Numbered from the stretch's first letter, positions 8,701 through 19,691 are shown. The stretch: DNA of 64,000 bases from Halothiobacillaceae bacterium (GCA_006212015.1 SDAY01000003.1:1-64000); one strand, 5' to 3'. A program made the numbers and translations. Notes: generated from the letters alone by a model not told the origin.

Positions 8701-9228
8701 ATGAACATCAGCAAGGACAAGGTCGTTTTCATCCACTACACCCTGCGCGACGACGAGGGCCAGGTGCTGGACAGCAATGCCGGCGGCGAGGCGCTGCCCT
8801 ACCTGCATGGCCACGGCAACATCATCGCCGGGCTGGAGAGGGCGCTCGAAGGGCGCGCCAGCGGCGAGCGCTTCGAGCTGGCCGTCGAGCCGGCGGAGGC
8901 CTACGGCGAGCGCGACCCGGGCGGCCTGCTCGAGGTGCCGCGCGGCGCCCTGAGCGAGGAGGTCGAGGTCGAGATCGGCAACCTGGTGCAGACCATGGGG
9001 CCGGAAGGGCGCATGGAGTTCACCATCGCGGGCTTCGACGACGACATCGTGATCCTGGACGGCAACCACCCGCTGGCGGGCGTGACCCTGCATTTCGAGG
9101 TCGAGGTCGGCGCCATCCGCGACGCGCACCCGGACGAGATCAAGCACCATCGCGTGCATCCGGCCGGCCATCACCTGATGGTCTCCGACTCGTCCTTTGA
9201 TGAGTTGGCGGATCCGTCCAGGGACTGA
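8701..9228 (+). CDS. FKBP-type peptidyl-prolyl cis-trans isomerase (SlyD-like)
   Basis: YTLRDDEGQVLDSNAGGEALPYLHGHGNIIAGLERALEGRASGERF ... DGNHPLAGVTLHFEVEV, SlyD-type FKBP with IF domain. Confidence 0.92.
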   Translation: MNISKDKVVFIHYTLRDDEGQVLDSNAGGEALPYLHGHGNIIAGLERALEGRASGERFELAVEPAEAYGERDPGGLLEVPRGALSEEVEVEIGNLVQTMGPEGRMEFTIAGFDDDIVILDGNHPLAGVTLHFEVEVGAIRDAHPDEIKHHRVHPAGHHLMVSDSSFDELADPSRD

Positions 9229-9231
9229 GAT

Positions 9232-9366
9232 GCTGTGAATAAATCTACTGCGCGTCCCGATAGCTGCGTTGGGCGGTACTCGCTCCTCGCCTATCGTGTT
9301 GATATGTCTCGTCGCTGCGTTCCGTCCGCCTTGCTCTCGGGCCGCTCGCTACGATTTTTTCACAGC
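9232..9366. repeat. MITE/REP-like intergenic element with imperfect terminal inverted repeats
   Basis: Left gctgtgaataaat (9232-9244) is the reverse complement, with one mismatch, of right attttttcacagc (9354-9366). Confidence 0.6.
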
Positions 9367-9375
9367 CTCTGACCC

Positions 9376-11166
9376 ATGCTGCAGTATCGCATCGCCCCGG
9401 CCAGTCCGGAGAAGCGCGAGTACGCGCTGGAACTGACCGTGCCCGAGCCCGACGTCGCCGGGCAGGCCTTCGCCATGGCCGCCTGGACGCCGGGCAGCTA
9501 CATGGTGCGCGACCATGCGCGCCATGTGACCCGTGTCGAGGCCGAGGATGCGCGGGGGCGCGCCGTGCCGCTCGCCTGGCTGGACAAGCAGACCTGGCGC
9601 GCCGCGCCCTGCGAAGGGCCGCTGACCCTGCGCTGGCGAGTGCACGCGCATGAGCTGTCTGTCCGCACCGCGCATCTGGATAGCCTGTGGGGCTTCGCCG
9701 ACGGCGCGGCCCTGTGGATGCGGCCGCTGGGGCAGGAGCGCATGCCGTGCAGCGTCGAGTTGCTGCCCTCCGGCAGTCCGTTCGCGCGCGACTGGCGCGC
9801 CGGCATCATGCTCGCGCCCGAAGCGGTCGATCACGCGGGCCATGGCCGCTACATGGCCGAGGACGTCGAGGCCCTGCTTGATGCGCCGGTCGCCTTCGGC
9901 CCGTTGCGCGAGCTCGCCTTCGAGCTGCGCGGCGTGACGCATCGCTTCGCCTGGCTTGGGCGGGCGGAGTTTGACGAGGCGCGCCTCGCGGCCGACCTTG
10001 CGCGCGTCTGCGCGTCCGTCGCCAGCCTGTTTGGCGACGAGCCCCTGCCGTTCCCGCGTTACCAGTTCCTCGCCCTGGTCACCGGCGACGGCTACGGCGG
10101 GCTGGAGCACCGCGAGGGCACGGCCCTGCTCTGCCATCGCGGGCATCTCCCGCCGCCGGGCGAGGCGGCGACCACGCCCGGCTACCGCGAATTCCTGGGG
10201 CTGTGCGCGCACGAATACCTGCACGCCTGGCTGGTCAAGCGCATCCGCCCAGCCGCGCTGATGCCTTCGGCCGCGGGCGACCTGCCCCTGGGGGGCGAGG
10301 CCTACACCCGCCTGCTGTGGCTGTTCGAGGGCTGGACCAGCTATTACGACGACCTCGCGCTGGTGCGCGCCGGCCTGATCTCCCGGGACGAATACCTGGA
10401 CGCCGTCGCCGCCACCATGAGCCGCGTGCGCCGGACCCCGGGTCGCCTGCGTCTGTCGCTGGAGCATTCCAGCCTGACGGCCTGGACGCGCCTGTACAAG
10501 GCGGACGAGAACACGCCCAATGTCGGCATCAGCTACTACACCAAGGGCGCGCTGTTCGCCTGGGTGCTGGACGCCGAGCTGCGCCGCCGCAGCGACGACC
10601 GGGTCGGCCTCGATGACCTGCTGCGCGCGCTCTGGCAGGAGCATGGCCTGACCGGGCGCGGGGTCGCTGAGGACGCGCTGGAGGGCTGGTTCGAGGCGCA
10701 GGCCGGGGTCGCCCTGGCCGACCTGTTCGAGGCTGGCCTGCGCGGCACGGCCGAGCTGCCGCTGGAGGACGCGGCGGCCGCCCTCGGCCTGAGCCTGGAT
10801 TGGAGCGCCGAGCGCGAGACCCCATGGCTGGGCGCGGAGGTCAAGGCCGGCGCGCGTGGCGAGGCCGTGTTGGGCACGGTCTATTCGGGCGGCCCGGCCG
10901 AGGAGGCGGGGCTGGCCCCGCGCGATGTGCTGGTCGCCATCGATGGCATGCGGGTCGATGCGGCGAATCTTGATGACTTGCTGAAGCGCCATCGGGTTGG
11001 CCAGGCCGTGCGTATTCACGCTTTCCGTCGTGACGCGTTGTTTGAAACCCATCCCTGCCTGGCTGCCCCGCAAGACGTCCGGGCGCATCTGGCGGAGGAT
11101 GGGCAGGCCGGGGCGGCGGCCGTGCGGCGCCGCATGGCCTGGTGGAAAGGGCCCGGGGCCGATTAG
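9376..11166 (+). CDS. M61 family (glycyl aminopeptidase-like) metallopeptidase with PDZ domain
   Basis: CAHEYLHAWLVKRIRP (HEYxH), LLWLFEGWTSYYDDL, C-terminal PDZ (GTVYSGGPAEEAGLAPRDVLVAIDG). Confidence 0.9.
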   Translation: MLQYRIAPASPEKREYALELTVPEPDVAGQAFAMAAWTPGSYMVRDHARHVTRVEAEDARGRAVPLAWLDKQTWRAAPCEGPLTLRWRVHAHELSVRTAHLDSLWGFADGAALWMRPLGQERMPCSVELLPSGSPFARDWRAGIMLAPEAVDHAGHGRYMAEDVEALLDAPVAFGPLRELAFELRGVTHRFAWLGRAEFDEARLAADLARVCASVASLFGDEPLPFPRYQFLALVTGDGYGGLEHREGTALLCHRGHLPPPGEAATTPGYREFLGLCAHEYLHAWLVKRIRPAALMPSAAGDLPLGGEAYTRLLWLFEGWTSYYDDLALVRAGLISRDEYLDAVAATMSRVRRTPGRLRLSLEHSSLTAWTRLYKADENTPNVGISYYTKGALFAWVLDAELRRRSDDRVGLDDLLRALWQEHGLTGRGVAEDALEGWFEAQAGVALADLFEAGLRGTAELPLEDAAAALGLSLDWSAERETPWLGAEVKAGARGEAVLGTVYSGGPAEEAGLAPRDVLVAIDGMRVDAANLDDLLKRHRVGQAVRIHAFRRDALFETHPCLAAPQDVRAHLAEDGQAGAAAVRRRMAWWKGPGAD

Positions 11167-11915
11167 GGCGGGGCCGGTTCAACGGGGTCGGACACGGCAA
11201 AGGAAATTTCCACGCGGCGATTCTGTGCGCGATGGGCATCGCTGTCGTTGGGGGTCAGCGGGCGATGTTCCGCCATGCCGCGCGCCTCAAGCCGGGCGGG
11301 ATCGACGCCGCCCTGGCTGATCAGTGTCTCCACCACCGTCGCCGCCCGTGCGGCGGACAGCTCCCAGTTCGAGCGGAAGCGCGTGCCGCTGATCGGACGG
11401 TCATCGGTGTGCCCGGTGATGATGATGGCGCCCGGGATCTCTCCCGCGGCCTGGGCCAGCTTGGCCAGGATCGGGGAGAAGTCGGCCTCCAGGTCGGCGC
11501 TGCCCGAGGGGAAGGAGGTCTTTTCCTGCAAGCGGACGATGATCTCGGCGGCACGCCGCTCAATGGTCAGCTTCTGCTCTGCAATTTCCGTTTTCATGAG
11601 CTCCCGCAGGCGTTCGGCGTAGGACTCGGCGCGTTGTTCTTGCGCGCCGGGCTCCCTGGGCCTCGGGTCTCCTCCACGCTCCGGCAACGGTGGGGCGGGC
11701 GGCAGGCTGCGCGCATGGGGCAGGACGCCGTCTCCACCGAGTGCAATCCGCATCGACTGGGCAATGGCGCGGTACTTGTCCGCGTCGACTTCGGAGTAGG
11801 TGAGCAACAGCACGAACAGGGCGAGCAGCAGGGTCATCATGTCCGCGAACGTGGTCATCCATGCGGGGGCGCCGCGCGTCCGATGCTTCCTGTTGCCTGG
11901 AGGGAGAGCGCGCAT
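11163..11915 (-). CDS. MotB-family protein (OmpA-like peptidoglycan-binding stator subunit)
   Basis: PAWMTTFADMMTLLLALFVLLLTYSEVD TM/plug region and OmpA motif ITGHTDDRPI...NWELSAARAATV...NRRVEI. Confidence 0.88.
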   Translation of the reverse strand: MRALPPGNRKHRTRGAPAWMTTFADMMTLLLALFVLLLTYSEVDADKYRAIAQSMRIALGGDGVLPHARSLPPAPPLPERGGDPRPREPGAQEQRAESYAERLRELMKTEIAEQKLTIERRAAEIIVRLQEKTSFPSGSADLEADFSPILAKLAQAAGEIPGAIIITGHTDDRPISGTRFRSNWELSAARAATVVETLISQGGVDPARLEARGMAEHRPLTPNDSDAHRAQNRRVEISFAVSDPVEPAPP

Positions 11916-11920
11916 CGGCG

Positions 11921-12703
11921 TCAGCGGCGGTTGGGGAGCGAAGGATCGATCCGCCCGTATTCCGGCAGGTAGCTCATCAGCATTTGCCTCAGCAGGATGG
12001 GGCTCATCTGGGTCTGAATGCCATCCAGGCCTTCGAGGATCATGCCTTTCTGCATGGCTTCGGCCTCGCTGCGCAAGGCCAGCTTTTCAGCGATCGGCAG
12101 GGCGATGGCATGGGCGATGACGGCGCCGTACAGGGTGGTCAGCAGCGCCACGGCCATGGCGGGGCCAATGCTCTTGGGGTCGTCCATCTGCGCAAGCATC
12201 TGCACCAGTCCGATCAGGGTGCCGATCATGCCCATGGCAGGCGCCACGTCGGCGATCGAGCGGAACATGCGCTGGCCGATCTCGTGCCGTTGCAGGGACA
12301 GGTTGATGTCATTGCTCAAGCGGGCGCGGATGAGTTCGGGGGGCTGGCCGTCGATGCTCATCTGGATGCCGCGCTTGAGGAAGGCGTTGCCGATCTCCTC
12401 GTCCTCGAGCGCAAGCAGGCCGTCGTGCCGTGCGATGCGGGCCAGTTCGACGATGTGTTCGATCAGCTCCGGCGAGGATGCGTCGGTGTGGCTCAGGACC
12501 TGGGCCGCGACCCGGAATGAATGGATGAAGTGACGCAGCGACACCATCGCCAGGGTGACGGCAAAGGTCCCGCCGACCACGAGGATCAGCCCAGGGAGGT
12601 TGAAGAAGATCAGCAGGTTGCCGCCCAGTGCGATCGTGACCAGCAGGATGGCGAGGGCGGTGAGGATGGCAAGGAGAGTGACGGGGTCCACGGTATGCCT
12701 CAT
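11921..12703 (-). CDS. MotA-family protein (proton/sodium channel stator subunit)
   Basis: VDPVTLLAILTALAILLVTIALGG, GGTFAVTLAMVSL, VAPAMGMIGTLIGLVQMLAQMDDPKSIGPAMAVALLTTLYGA; start trimmed. Confidence 0.88.
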   Translation of the reverse strand: MRHTVDPVTLLAILTALAILLVTIALGGNLLIFFNLPGLILVVGGTFAVTLAMVSLRHFIHSFRVAAQVLSHTDASSPELIEHIVELARIARHDGLLALEDEEIGNAFLKRGIQMSIDGQPPELIRARLSNDINLSLQRHEIGQRMFRSIADVAPAMGMIGTLIGLVQMLAQMDDPKSIGPAMAVALLTTLYGAVIAHAIALPIAEKLALRSEAEAMQKGMILEGLDGIQTQMSPILLRQMLMSYLPEYGRIDPSLPNRR

Positions 12704-12761
12704 GTGGGTGTTGTCATGGCAACGGCACGCGGGAGATTTTCTGAAGTCTATAATGCGCCTC

Positions 12762-13715
12762 ATGTCGAAACACTCATGCGATCGCGATGCCGTCCTCCTC
12801 ACCACCCTCTGGGACCGGGTTCTTCACCGGCTGGGGGACGGCCATTGGCATGCGCGTTCGGCCCTGTCCGCAGGCATGGGAGGCGCAACCGGGCGCATGC
12901 TGCGGCGCTTCCGGCACATGGGCGCGCCGCTGCGGTTCGATGCGGCGCGTGGCGTGCGCCTGGAATATCCCCTGACCCCGCTTGTGTCCCGGCGCGGGCT
13001 TGCCATCAAGGCGATGCGGCTTTTTGAGATCGACTCGACCAACGCGGAGATGCTGCGGCGTGCGTCCCGTGGGCTGCGCGGGCCACGGGCCTTGCTGGCC
13101 GAGCATCAGGCCAGGGGGCGCGGGCGGCGCGGGCGCGGCTGGGCCACCCCGCTCGGCGGCGGCATCGCCATGTCCCTGCTCATCCCCCGGGAGCGGATCG
13201 ACCGGCGCATGGTCGTGCCACTCGCCGTGGGCGTTGTGCTCGCTCGCGCCCTGCATCGCATGGGCCTGAAGCGGGTCGCGCTCAAGTGGCCCAACGACCT
13301 GTGGGTGGGGGGGCGCAAGCTTGGCGGCATTCTGGTCGAGGCGCGTGCTCAGGGGGTGGTGATTGGCGTGGGGCTGAATCACAGGTTTCCGCCCGGCTGG
13401 CGGGAGACGATCGGGCAACCGGTCACCAGCCTGGCCGATGAGATGGGCGCGTTGCTCCCCCCAAGGGCGCGGGTGGTGCGAGGCATGCTCGAGGCCTTGT
13501 CGCCGCTGGCAGGGGGGCTGGCTGTCGAATGGCGGGAAGGTTTTGCGCGTTTCGATGCCCTGGCGGGTCGGACGATCCGGGTTCAAGAGGCGTCGGGCGC
13601 GACTTGGGATGGGGAGGCGGGCGGCATTCGCGAGGATGGCGCCCTGCGGGTGCGGGTGGCGGCGGGGGAGCGCTTCTGTCATGCGGGGGATGTCTCCGTG
13701 AGGATGTCGTCATGA
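12762..13715 (+). CDS. birA: Biotin--[acetyl-CoA-carboxylase] ligase / biotin operon repressor
   Basis: EHQARGRGRRGRGWATPLGGGIAMSLL, KWPNDLWVGGRKLGGILVEA; N-terminal HTH-like region. The start could also be 12753. Confidence 0.9.
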   Translation: MSKHSCDRDAVLLTTLWDRVLHRLGDGHWHARSALSAGMGGATGRMLRRFRHMGAPLRFDAARGVRLEYPLTPLVSRRGLAIKAMRLFEIDSTNAEMLRRASRGLRGPRALLAEHQARGRGRRGRGWATPLGGGIAMSLLIPRERIDRRMVVPLAVGVVLARALHRMGLKRVALKWPNDLWVGGRKLGGILVEARAQGVVIGVGLNHRFPPGWRETIGQPVTSLADEMGALLPPRARVVRGMLEALSPLAGGLAVEWREGFARFDALAGRTIRVQEASGATWDGEAGGIREDGALRVRVAAGERFCHAGDVSVRMSS

Positions 13716-14479
13716 GGCTCCTGGTCGACGCCGGCAATACCCGCCTGAAGTGGCGGATGGGCGATGGCGTTACGGCATCATTGCTGCATGGGGGGGCATC
13801 CTTCGACCTGCTTCTGGACAGGGCGTGGGGAGGGCTTGAGCGCCCCTCCGCCGTGGTCGTTGCCTCGGTGACCGGTGCGCGGGTTCGAGAGGCATTGCAG
13901 GCCCGGTCGGAGGCGTTGTGGCCGGGTGTTCAGGTGCACTTCCTGAGCAGTCGCAAGGCATGCTGCGGCGTGCGGCTTGCCTATCCCGAGCCCGAGCGCT
14001 TTGGCATTGATCGGCTGGCGGCACTGGTCGCTGGGCATGCCCGGTCAACCGGCCGACCCTTGGTGATCGTCGATGCCGGCACCGCCGTGACCGTCGATGC
14101 CATGGATGGGCGGGGGAATCATCGGGGCGGGCTGATCATGCCGGGTCGGCGGCTGTTGAGTGAAAGCCTGGTCAAGGGGGCGGAGGCCCTTGGTCCCTAT
14201 GTGCAAGAGGCCGGCATGTCTCGAAGCGGTCCCTTGCAGGACAACACGGAAGACGCGGTGGCGGCAGGCGTCGAATGCATGCTGGTGGGCGGCGTCGAAC
14301 GGGCCATCCGGGAGGTCAGGGCCATGCTCGGGCCGGATGCATCGCTGCTCATCACCGGCGGCGATGGCGAGGTCGTCAGTCATGCGCTCGGTGAAGGGCA
14401 GGCGTGGACCCCCGATCTGGTGCTGGACGGCGTGGCCTTGATGGCGTCGGCGGGCATGTCAGGTTGCCAGCAAGGTTGA
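13712..14479 (+). CDS. coaX: Type III pantothenate kinase
   Basis: MRLLVDAGNTRLKWRM, YPEPERFGIDRLAALVAG, VIVDAGTAVTVDAMD, GGLIMPGRRLL. Confidence 0.93.
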   Translation: MRLLVDAGNTRLKWRMGDGVTASLLHGGASFDLLLDRAWGGLERPSAVVVASVTGARVREALQARSEALWPGVQVHFLSSRKACCGVRLAYPEPERFGIDRLAALVAGHARSTGRPLVIVDAGTAVTVDAMDGRGNHRGGLIMPGRRLLSESLVKGAEALGPYVQEAGMSRSGPLQDNTEDAVAAGVECMLVGGVERAIREVRAMLGPDASLLITGGDGEVVSHALGEGQAWTPDLVLDGVALMASAGMSGCQQG

Positions 14480-14492
14480 AATGACCTAATAT
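14464..14492 (+). promoter_or_regulatory. Predicted sigma70 promoter of the tRNA-tufB operon
   Basis: TTGCCA (14464-14469), 17-nt spacer, TAATAT (14487-14492), followed by GC-rich ccgcgcccg, a stable-RNA-type discriminator. Confidence 0.7.
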
Positions 14493-14503
14493 CCGCGCCC
14501 GTT

Positions 14504-14578
14504 GCCGGCATAGCACAGCGGTAGTGCAACCGCCTTGTAAGCGGTAGGTCGTGAGTTCGATTCCCACTGCCGGCACCA
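14504..14578 (+). tRNA. tRNA-Thr (TGT)
   Basis: gccggcatagcacagcggtagtgcaaccgccttgtaagcggtaggtcgtgagttcgattcccactgccggcacca; cloverleaf with anticodon TGT. Confidence 0.95.
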
Positions 14579-14626
14579 TGCTTGACAGCGTCCATCTGCT
14601 CTTGCAGAATGCGCAACTCGTTTGAC

Positions 14627-14711
14627 GGTGGGGTTCCCGAGCGGCCAAAGGGGGCAGACTGTAAATCTGCTGGCACTGCCTTCGAAGGTTCGAATCCTTC
14701 CCCCACCACCA
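14627..14711 (+). tRNA. tRNA-Tyr (GTA)
   Basis: ggtggggttcccgagcggcc...actgtaaatct...ggttcgaatccttcccccaccacca; long variable arm, anticodon GTA. Confidence 0.95.
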
Positions 14712-14755
14712 TATTCGCTGAGATTGTTCAGTGGATGATGGGAATTGCTCCCAAG

Positions 14756-14829
<74 letters not shown>

Positions 14830-14835
14830 GTTTTT

Positions 14836-14911
<76 letters not shown>

Positions 14912-14962
14912 TTTTCTGTTTGTTGTCCCAGTTGTCCATTTTGACCCATCCGGGGGTGTTTC

Positions 14963-16153
<1,191 letters not shown>

Positions 16154-16165
16154 TCCGCTCGGGTC

Positions 16166-16194
16166 TTGCTTTGATGCGGGGAATCCGTTAGGAT
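16166..16194 (+). promoter_or_regulatory. Predicted sigma70 promoter upstream of tRNA-Trp/secE/nusG
   Basis: TTGCTT (16166-16171), 17-nt spacer, TAGGAT (16189-16194). Confidence 0.55.
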
Positions 16195-16225
16195 TTCCCG
16201 CTTTCCTGTTCAGTGCACGAAATAC

Positions 16226-16301
16226 AGGGCAGTAGCTCAATTGGCAGAGCGACGGTCTCCAAAACCGTAGGTTGGGGGTTCGATTCCCTCCTGCCCTGCC
16301 A
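16226..16301 (+). tRNA. tRNA-Trp (CCA)
   Basis: agggcagtagctcaattggcagagcgacggtctccaaaaccgtaggttgggggttcgattccctcctgccctgcca; anticodon CCA. Confidence 0.95.
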
Positions 16302-16352
16302 CCTTCATGGTGGTCAGGTGCCCAGTTTTTTCATCACAGAAAGCATATCCAC

Positions 16353-16730
16353 ATGGTCGCAAAGACTGAATCGTCGGCGTCCGCGCTAGACAATATCAAG
16401 CTCGCGCTCGCGCTCGGCATTCTGTTGGCGGGTGTGGTTGGTTTCTATTGGTTCGATCATGTTGCAACGGCTTGGCGCGTGCTGGCCCTGCTCGGACTCG
16501 TGGGTCTGGCGGCGGGCCTGGTCGCGCTGACGTCGATGGGGCGTGGTCTTTTCGGTTTTTCCCGTGATGCTCGAACCGAGCTGCGGAAAGTTGTGTGGCC
16601 GACGCGTCAGGAAACCCTGCAGGTCACGCTCTCCGTGCTGGTGCTTGTGTTCATCGTGGGTATTTTTTTGTGGCTCGTGGATGCGTTTCTCTTTTGGGGT
16701 GTGCGCATGATCACGGGGCAGGGGGGCTAA
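16353..16730 (+). CDS. secE: Preprotein translocase subunit SecE
   Basis: 3-TM small protein with DARTELRKVVWPTRQETLQVT. Confidence 0.95.
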   Translation: MVAKTESSASALDNIKLALALGILLAGVVGFYWFDHVATAWRVLALLGLVGLAAGLVALTSMGRGLFGFSRDARTELRKVVWPTRQETLQVTLSVLVLVFIVGIFLWLVDAFLFWGVRMITGQGG

Positions 16731-16733
16731 TTC

Positions 16734-17267
16734 ATGGCCATGCGCTGGTATGTGGTCCAGGCCTTTTCTCAGTATGAGAATGCGGTCAAGCGTGCGCTCG
16801 AGGAGCGCATTCAGCGCGCTGGCATGCAGGATCACTTCGGTGAAATCCTGGTGCCTTCCGAGGAAGTGGTCGAGATGCGGGAAGGGGTGCGTCGCAAGAG
16901 CGAGCGCAAGTTCTTCCCGGGTTACGTCCTTGTCCAGATCGACATGAATGACGAGGCGTGGCATCTGGTGCGTTCCGTGCCGCGTGTGCTTGGCTTCATT
17001 GGTGGTACGCCGGATCGCCCGGCACCGATCAGCGAGAAGGAGGCGGATGCCATCCTCAATCGCATGAAAGAGGGTGCCGAGAAGCCACGCCCGAAGACCT
17101 TGTTCGAAGTCGGCGAGATGGTGCGCATCTGTGAGGGTCCATTCAACGACTTCAATGGCGTGGTCGAGGACGTCGACTACGAGAAGAATCGGATGCGTGT
17201 CGCGGTAAGTATTTTTGGACGCTCCACCCCGGTGGAGCTGGAGTTCGATCAGGTCGAAAAGGTCTGA
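16734..17267 (+). CDS. nusG: Transcription termination/antitermination protein NusG
   Basis: [59 protein letters not shown] domain. Confidence 0.98.
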   Translation: MAMRWYVVQAFSQYENAVKRALEERIQRAGMQDHFGEILVPSEEVVEMREGVRRKSERKFFPGYVLVQIDMNDEAWHLVRSVPRVLGFIGGTPDRPAPISEKEADAILNRMKEGAEKPRPKTLFEVGEMVRICEGPFNDFNGVVEDVDYEKNRMRVAVSIFGRSTPVELEFDQVEKV

Positions 17268-17319
17268 TCGTCAACGGGGAGCCCCAACAAGGCGTTTGCA
17301 CCCAAACGAGTGAGTAAAC

Positions 17320-17751
17320 ATGGCTAAGAAAGTCACGGCTTATATCAAGCTTCAGGTCAAGGCCTGTCAGGCCAACCCAAGTCCCCCCATCGGCCCGGCG
17401 CTGGGTCAGCATGGCGTCAACATCATGGGCTTCTGCAAGGAGTTCAATGCCGCGACCCAGGGCGTCGAGCCGGGTCTGCCGCTGCCGGTAGTGATTACCG
17501 TCTACAGCGACAAGAGCTTCACCTTCATCACCAAGACCCCGCCGGCATCCGTTCTGATCAAGAAGGCGATGGGGCTGAAGAGTGGATCGAGCAACCCGAA
17601 CACCACGAAGGTCGGCACCATCACCCGTGCCCAGCTCGAAGAAATTGCCAAGACCAAGATGCCTGACCTGACCGCCTCCGACATGGACGCCGCCGTGCGT
17701 ACCATCGCGGGCAGCGCGCGCAGCATCGGTCTGAATGTGGAGGGCGTGTAA
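17320..17751 (+). CDS. rplK: 50S ribosomal protein L11
   Basis: [41 protein letters not shown]. Confidence 0.98.
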   Translation: MAKKVTAYIKLQVKACQANPSPPIGPALGQHGVNIMGFCKEFNAATQGVEPGLPLPVVITVYSDKSFTFITKTPPASVLIKKAMGLKSGSSNPNTTKVGTITRAQLEEIAKTKMPDLTASDMDAAVRTIAGSARSIGLNVEGV

Positions 17752-18449
17752 TGGCCAAGCTCACCAAGCGTCAAAGGCTCAACCGCGAGAAGGTTGATGC
17801 AACCCGCGCCTACGCGGTCAAGGATGCGTTCAACCTGCTCAAGGAGCTCGCGACCTCCAAGTTCGTCGAGTCCGTGGATGTCGCCGTGAATCTCGGCGTC
17901 GATCCGCGCCGCTCCGATCAGGTCGTGCGTGGCTCCACCGTGCTGCCGCGCGGCACGGGCAAGACCGTGCGCGTCGCCGTGTTCGCCCAGGGCGCCAATG
18001 CCGAAGCGGCCAAGGCTGCGGGTGCGGATATCGTCGGTTACGAAGACCTGGCGGATTCCATCAAGGCGGGCAAGATGGATTTCGACGTGGTCATCGCCAC
18101 GCCGGACGCCATGCGTGTCGTCGGTCAGCTGGGTCAGATCCTCGGCCCGCGCGGCCTGATGCCGAACCCCAAGGTCGGTACCGTGTCCATGGACCCGGCG
18201 GCCGCCGTGCGCAATGCCAAGGCGGGTCAGGTTCGCTACCGTACCGACAAGGCCGGCATCATCCATTGCACGCTCGGCAAGGTCAGCTTCGATGAGGACG
18301 CGCTGCTGGAAAACCTCAACGCGCTGATCGGTGACCTGAACAAGGCCAAGCCGTCTGCCGCGAAGGGTATCTACCTCAAGCGCATCACCGTATCCACCAC
18401 CATGGGTCCGGGGCTGATGGTTGATCAGGGCAGTCTCGCGACGGTCTGA
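17751..18449 (+). CDS. rplA: 50S ribosomal protein L1
   Basis: [30 protein letters not shown]. Confidence 0.98.
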   Translation: MAKLTKRQRLNREKVDATRAYAVKDAFNLLKELATSKFVESVDVAVNLGVDPRRSDQVVRGSTVLPRGTGKTVRVAVFAQGANAEAAKAAGADIVGYEDLADSIKAGKMDFDVVIATPDAMRVVGQLGQILGPRGLMPNPKVGTVSMDPAAAVRNAKAGQVRYRTDKAGIIHCTLGKVSFDEDALLENLNALIGDLNKAKPSAAKGIYLKRITVSTTMGPGLMVDQGSLATV

Positions 18450-18489
18450 TGATGAAAACGGCGGGCTGGCTCACGTGCCGGTCTGCCAT

Positions 18490-18625
18490 GATTTGGGCTC
18501 CCGGATTCGTCCGGTTGCGTCCAAGACCGCAGGTGCGTTGTTGGTTCAACGCTTAATCATGCCTGCGCAGACGGTGAGGCCCAGGATTCTTGCCTGGTGT
18601 AACACCGTAGGGTGGGATGGAAACA
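18490..18625 (+). promoter_or_regulatory. L10 leader (ribosomal protein L10/L12-responsive mRNA leader)
   Basis: Between rplA and rplJ; contains gtccaagaccgcaggtg...cttaatcatgcctgcgcagacggtga, characteristic of L10 leaders. Confidence 0.8.
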
Positions 18626-18679
18626 TCCCGATTCTAGGCGATGCATGGCCCCAGGGCCGTGCAAACCGAGGTTATTTCA

Positions 18680-19207
18680 ATGGCACTGTCGCTCGAACAG
18701 AAACAAGCTGTCGTCGCTGAAGTCGCTGAAGTCGCCGCCAAAGCTTTTTCCGCTGTTGCAGCGGAATATCGCGGTATTTCGGTCGAGAAGCTGACTGCAT
18801 TGCGTGTAAAGGCCCGTCAAGAAGGCGTTTACCTGCGTGTGGTCAAGAACACCCTCGCCCGAATCGCTGTGCGCGGAACTGATTTCGAATGCATGGCCGA
18901 GGGGATGGTAGGTCCGCTCGTGCTCGCATTTTCGATGGAAGACCCGGGCGCCGCGGCACGTCTGATGCGTGATGCGGCCAAGGAGAACGACAAGCTGAAC
19001 GTCAAGCTTGTCGCCCTCAGTGGTCAGCTGATCGCGGCGTCCGAGATCGATCGCGTGGCCAACCTGCCGACTCGCGACCAGGCCATCAGCATGCTCATGT
19101 CCGTCATGCAGGCCCCGGTCACCAAGTTCGTCCGTACCCTCAACGAGGTTCCGGGCAAGCTGGTTCGTACGGTTGCCGCCATCCGCGATCAGAAGCAAGC
19201 GGCTTAA
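18680..19207 (+). CDS. rplJ: 50S ribosomal protein L10
   Basis: MALSLEQKQAVVAEVAEVAAKAFSAVAAEYRGISVEKLTALR; start trimmed. Confidence 0.97.
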   Translation: MALSLEQKQAVVAEVAEVAAKAFSAVAAEYRGISVEKLTALRVKARQEGVYLRVVKNTLARIAVRGTDFECMAEGMVGPLVLAFSMEDPGAAARLMRDAAKENDKLNVKLVALSGQLIAASEIDRVANLPTRDQAISMLMSVMQAPVTKFVRTLNEVPGKLVRTVAAIRDQKQAA

Positions 19208-19252
19208 GACCTTCAGTTATTTAACAACCCTTTCGCTTTTAGGTACATAACC

Positions 19253-19627
19253 ATGGCAATGAACAAAGAAGACATCCTGGAGGCCATCTCCAACATGACC
19301 GTCCTGGAGATCGTTGATCTGATCTCCGCGATGGAAGAGAAGTTCGGCGTATCCGCCGCCGCTGCCGTAGCCGTGGCCGCGGGCCCCGCCGCCGCTGCTC
19401 CGGTTGTCGAGGAGAAGACCGAATTCGACGTCGTCATGACCTCCTTCGGCGAGAACAAGGTCAGCGTGATCAAGGCCGTGCGTGAAATCACCGGCCTGGG
19501 CCTGAAGGAAGCCAAGGACCTGGTTGAAGCCGCGCCCTCCACCGTGAAGGAAGGCATCTCCAAGGCCGACGCCGAAGCCGTGAAGAAGAAGCTCGAAGAG
19601 GCTGGCGCCAAGGTCGAGCTCAAGTAA
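19253..19627 (+). CDS. rplL: 50S ribosomal protein L7/L12
   Basis: Ala-rich hinge and [47 protein letters not shown]. Confidence 0.98.
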   Translation: MAMNKEDILEAISNMTVLEIVDLISAMEEKFGVSAAAAVAVAAGPAAAAPVVEEKTEFDVVMTSFGENKVSVIKAVREITGLGLKEAKDLVEAAPSTVKEGISKADAEAVKKKLEEAGAKVELK

Positions 19628-19662
19628 TCGATACTGTTTCGCCGCGGCGAAACCCGGTATCT

Positions 19663-19691
19663 GGCTGGCGGCCTGTGTCGCCGGCCTTTTT
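19663..19691 (+). terminator. Intrinsic terminator/attenuator-like hairpin between rplL and rpoB
   Basis: ggctggcggcctgtgtcgccggccttttt: stem plus T-run; position as for the classical rplL-rpoB attenuator. Confidence 0.65.

Noticed and set aside
11163-12703. Zorya-type anti-phage system (ZorAB) hypothesis for the MotA/MotB-like pair
   Set aside because: No ZorC/ZorD/ZorE-like genes adjacent; neighbours are the M61 peptidase and birA; proteins have ordinary MotA/MotB sizes and motifs.
12749-12754. TATAAT upstream of birA as a promoter
   Set aside because: No convincing -35 at 16-18 nt, and the box lies directly at the start codon; not reported as a feature.
18421-18720. 99-aa ORF between rplA and rplJ
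   Set aside because: Overlaps the L10 leader RNA structure and the rplJ start; no protein motif.
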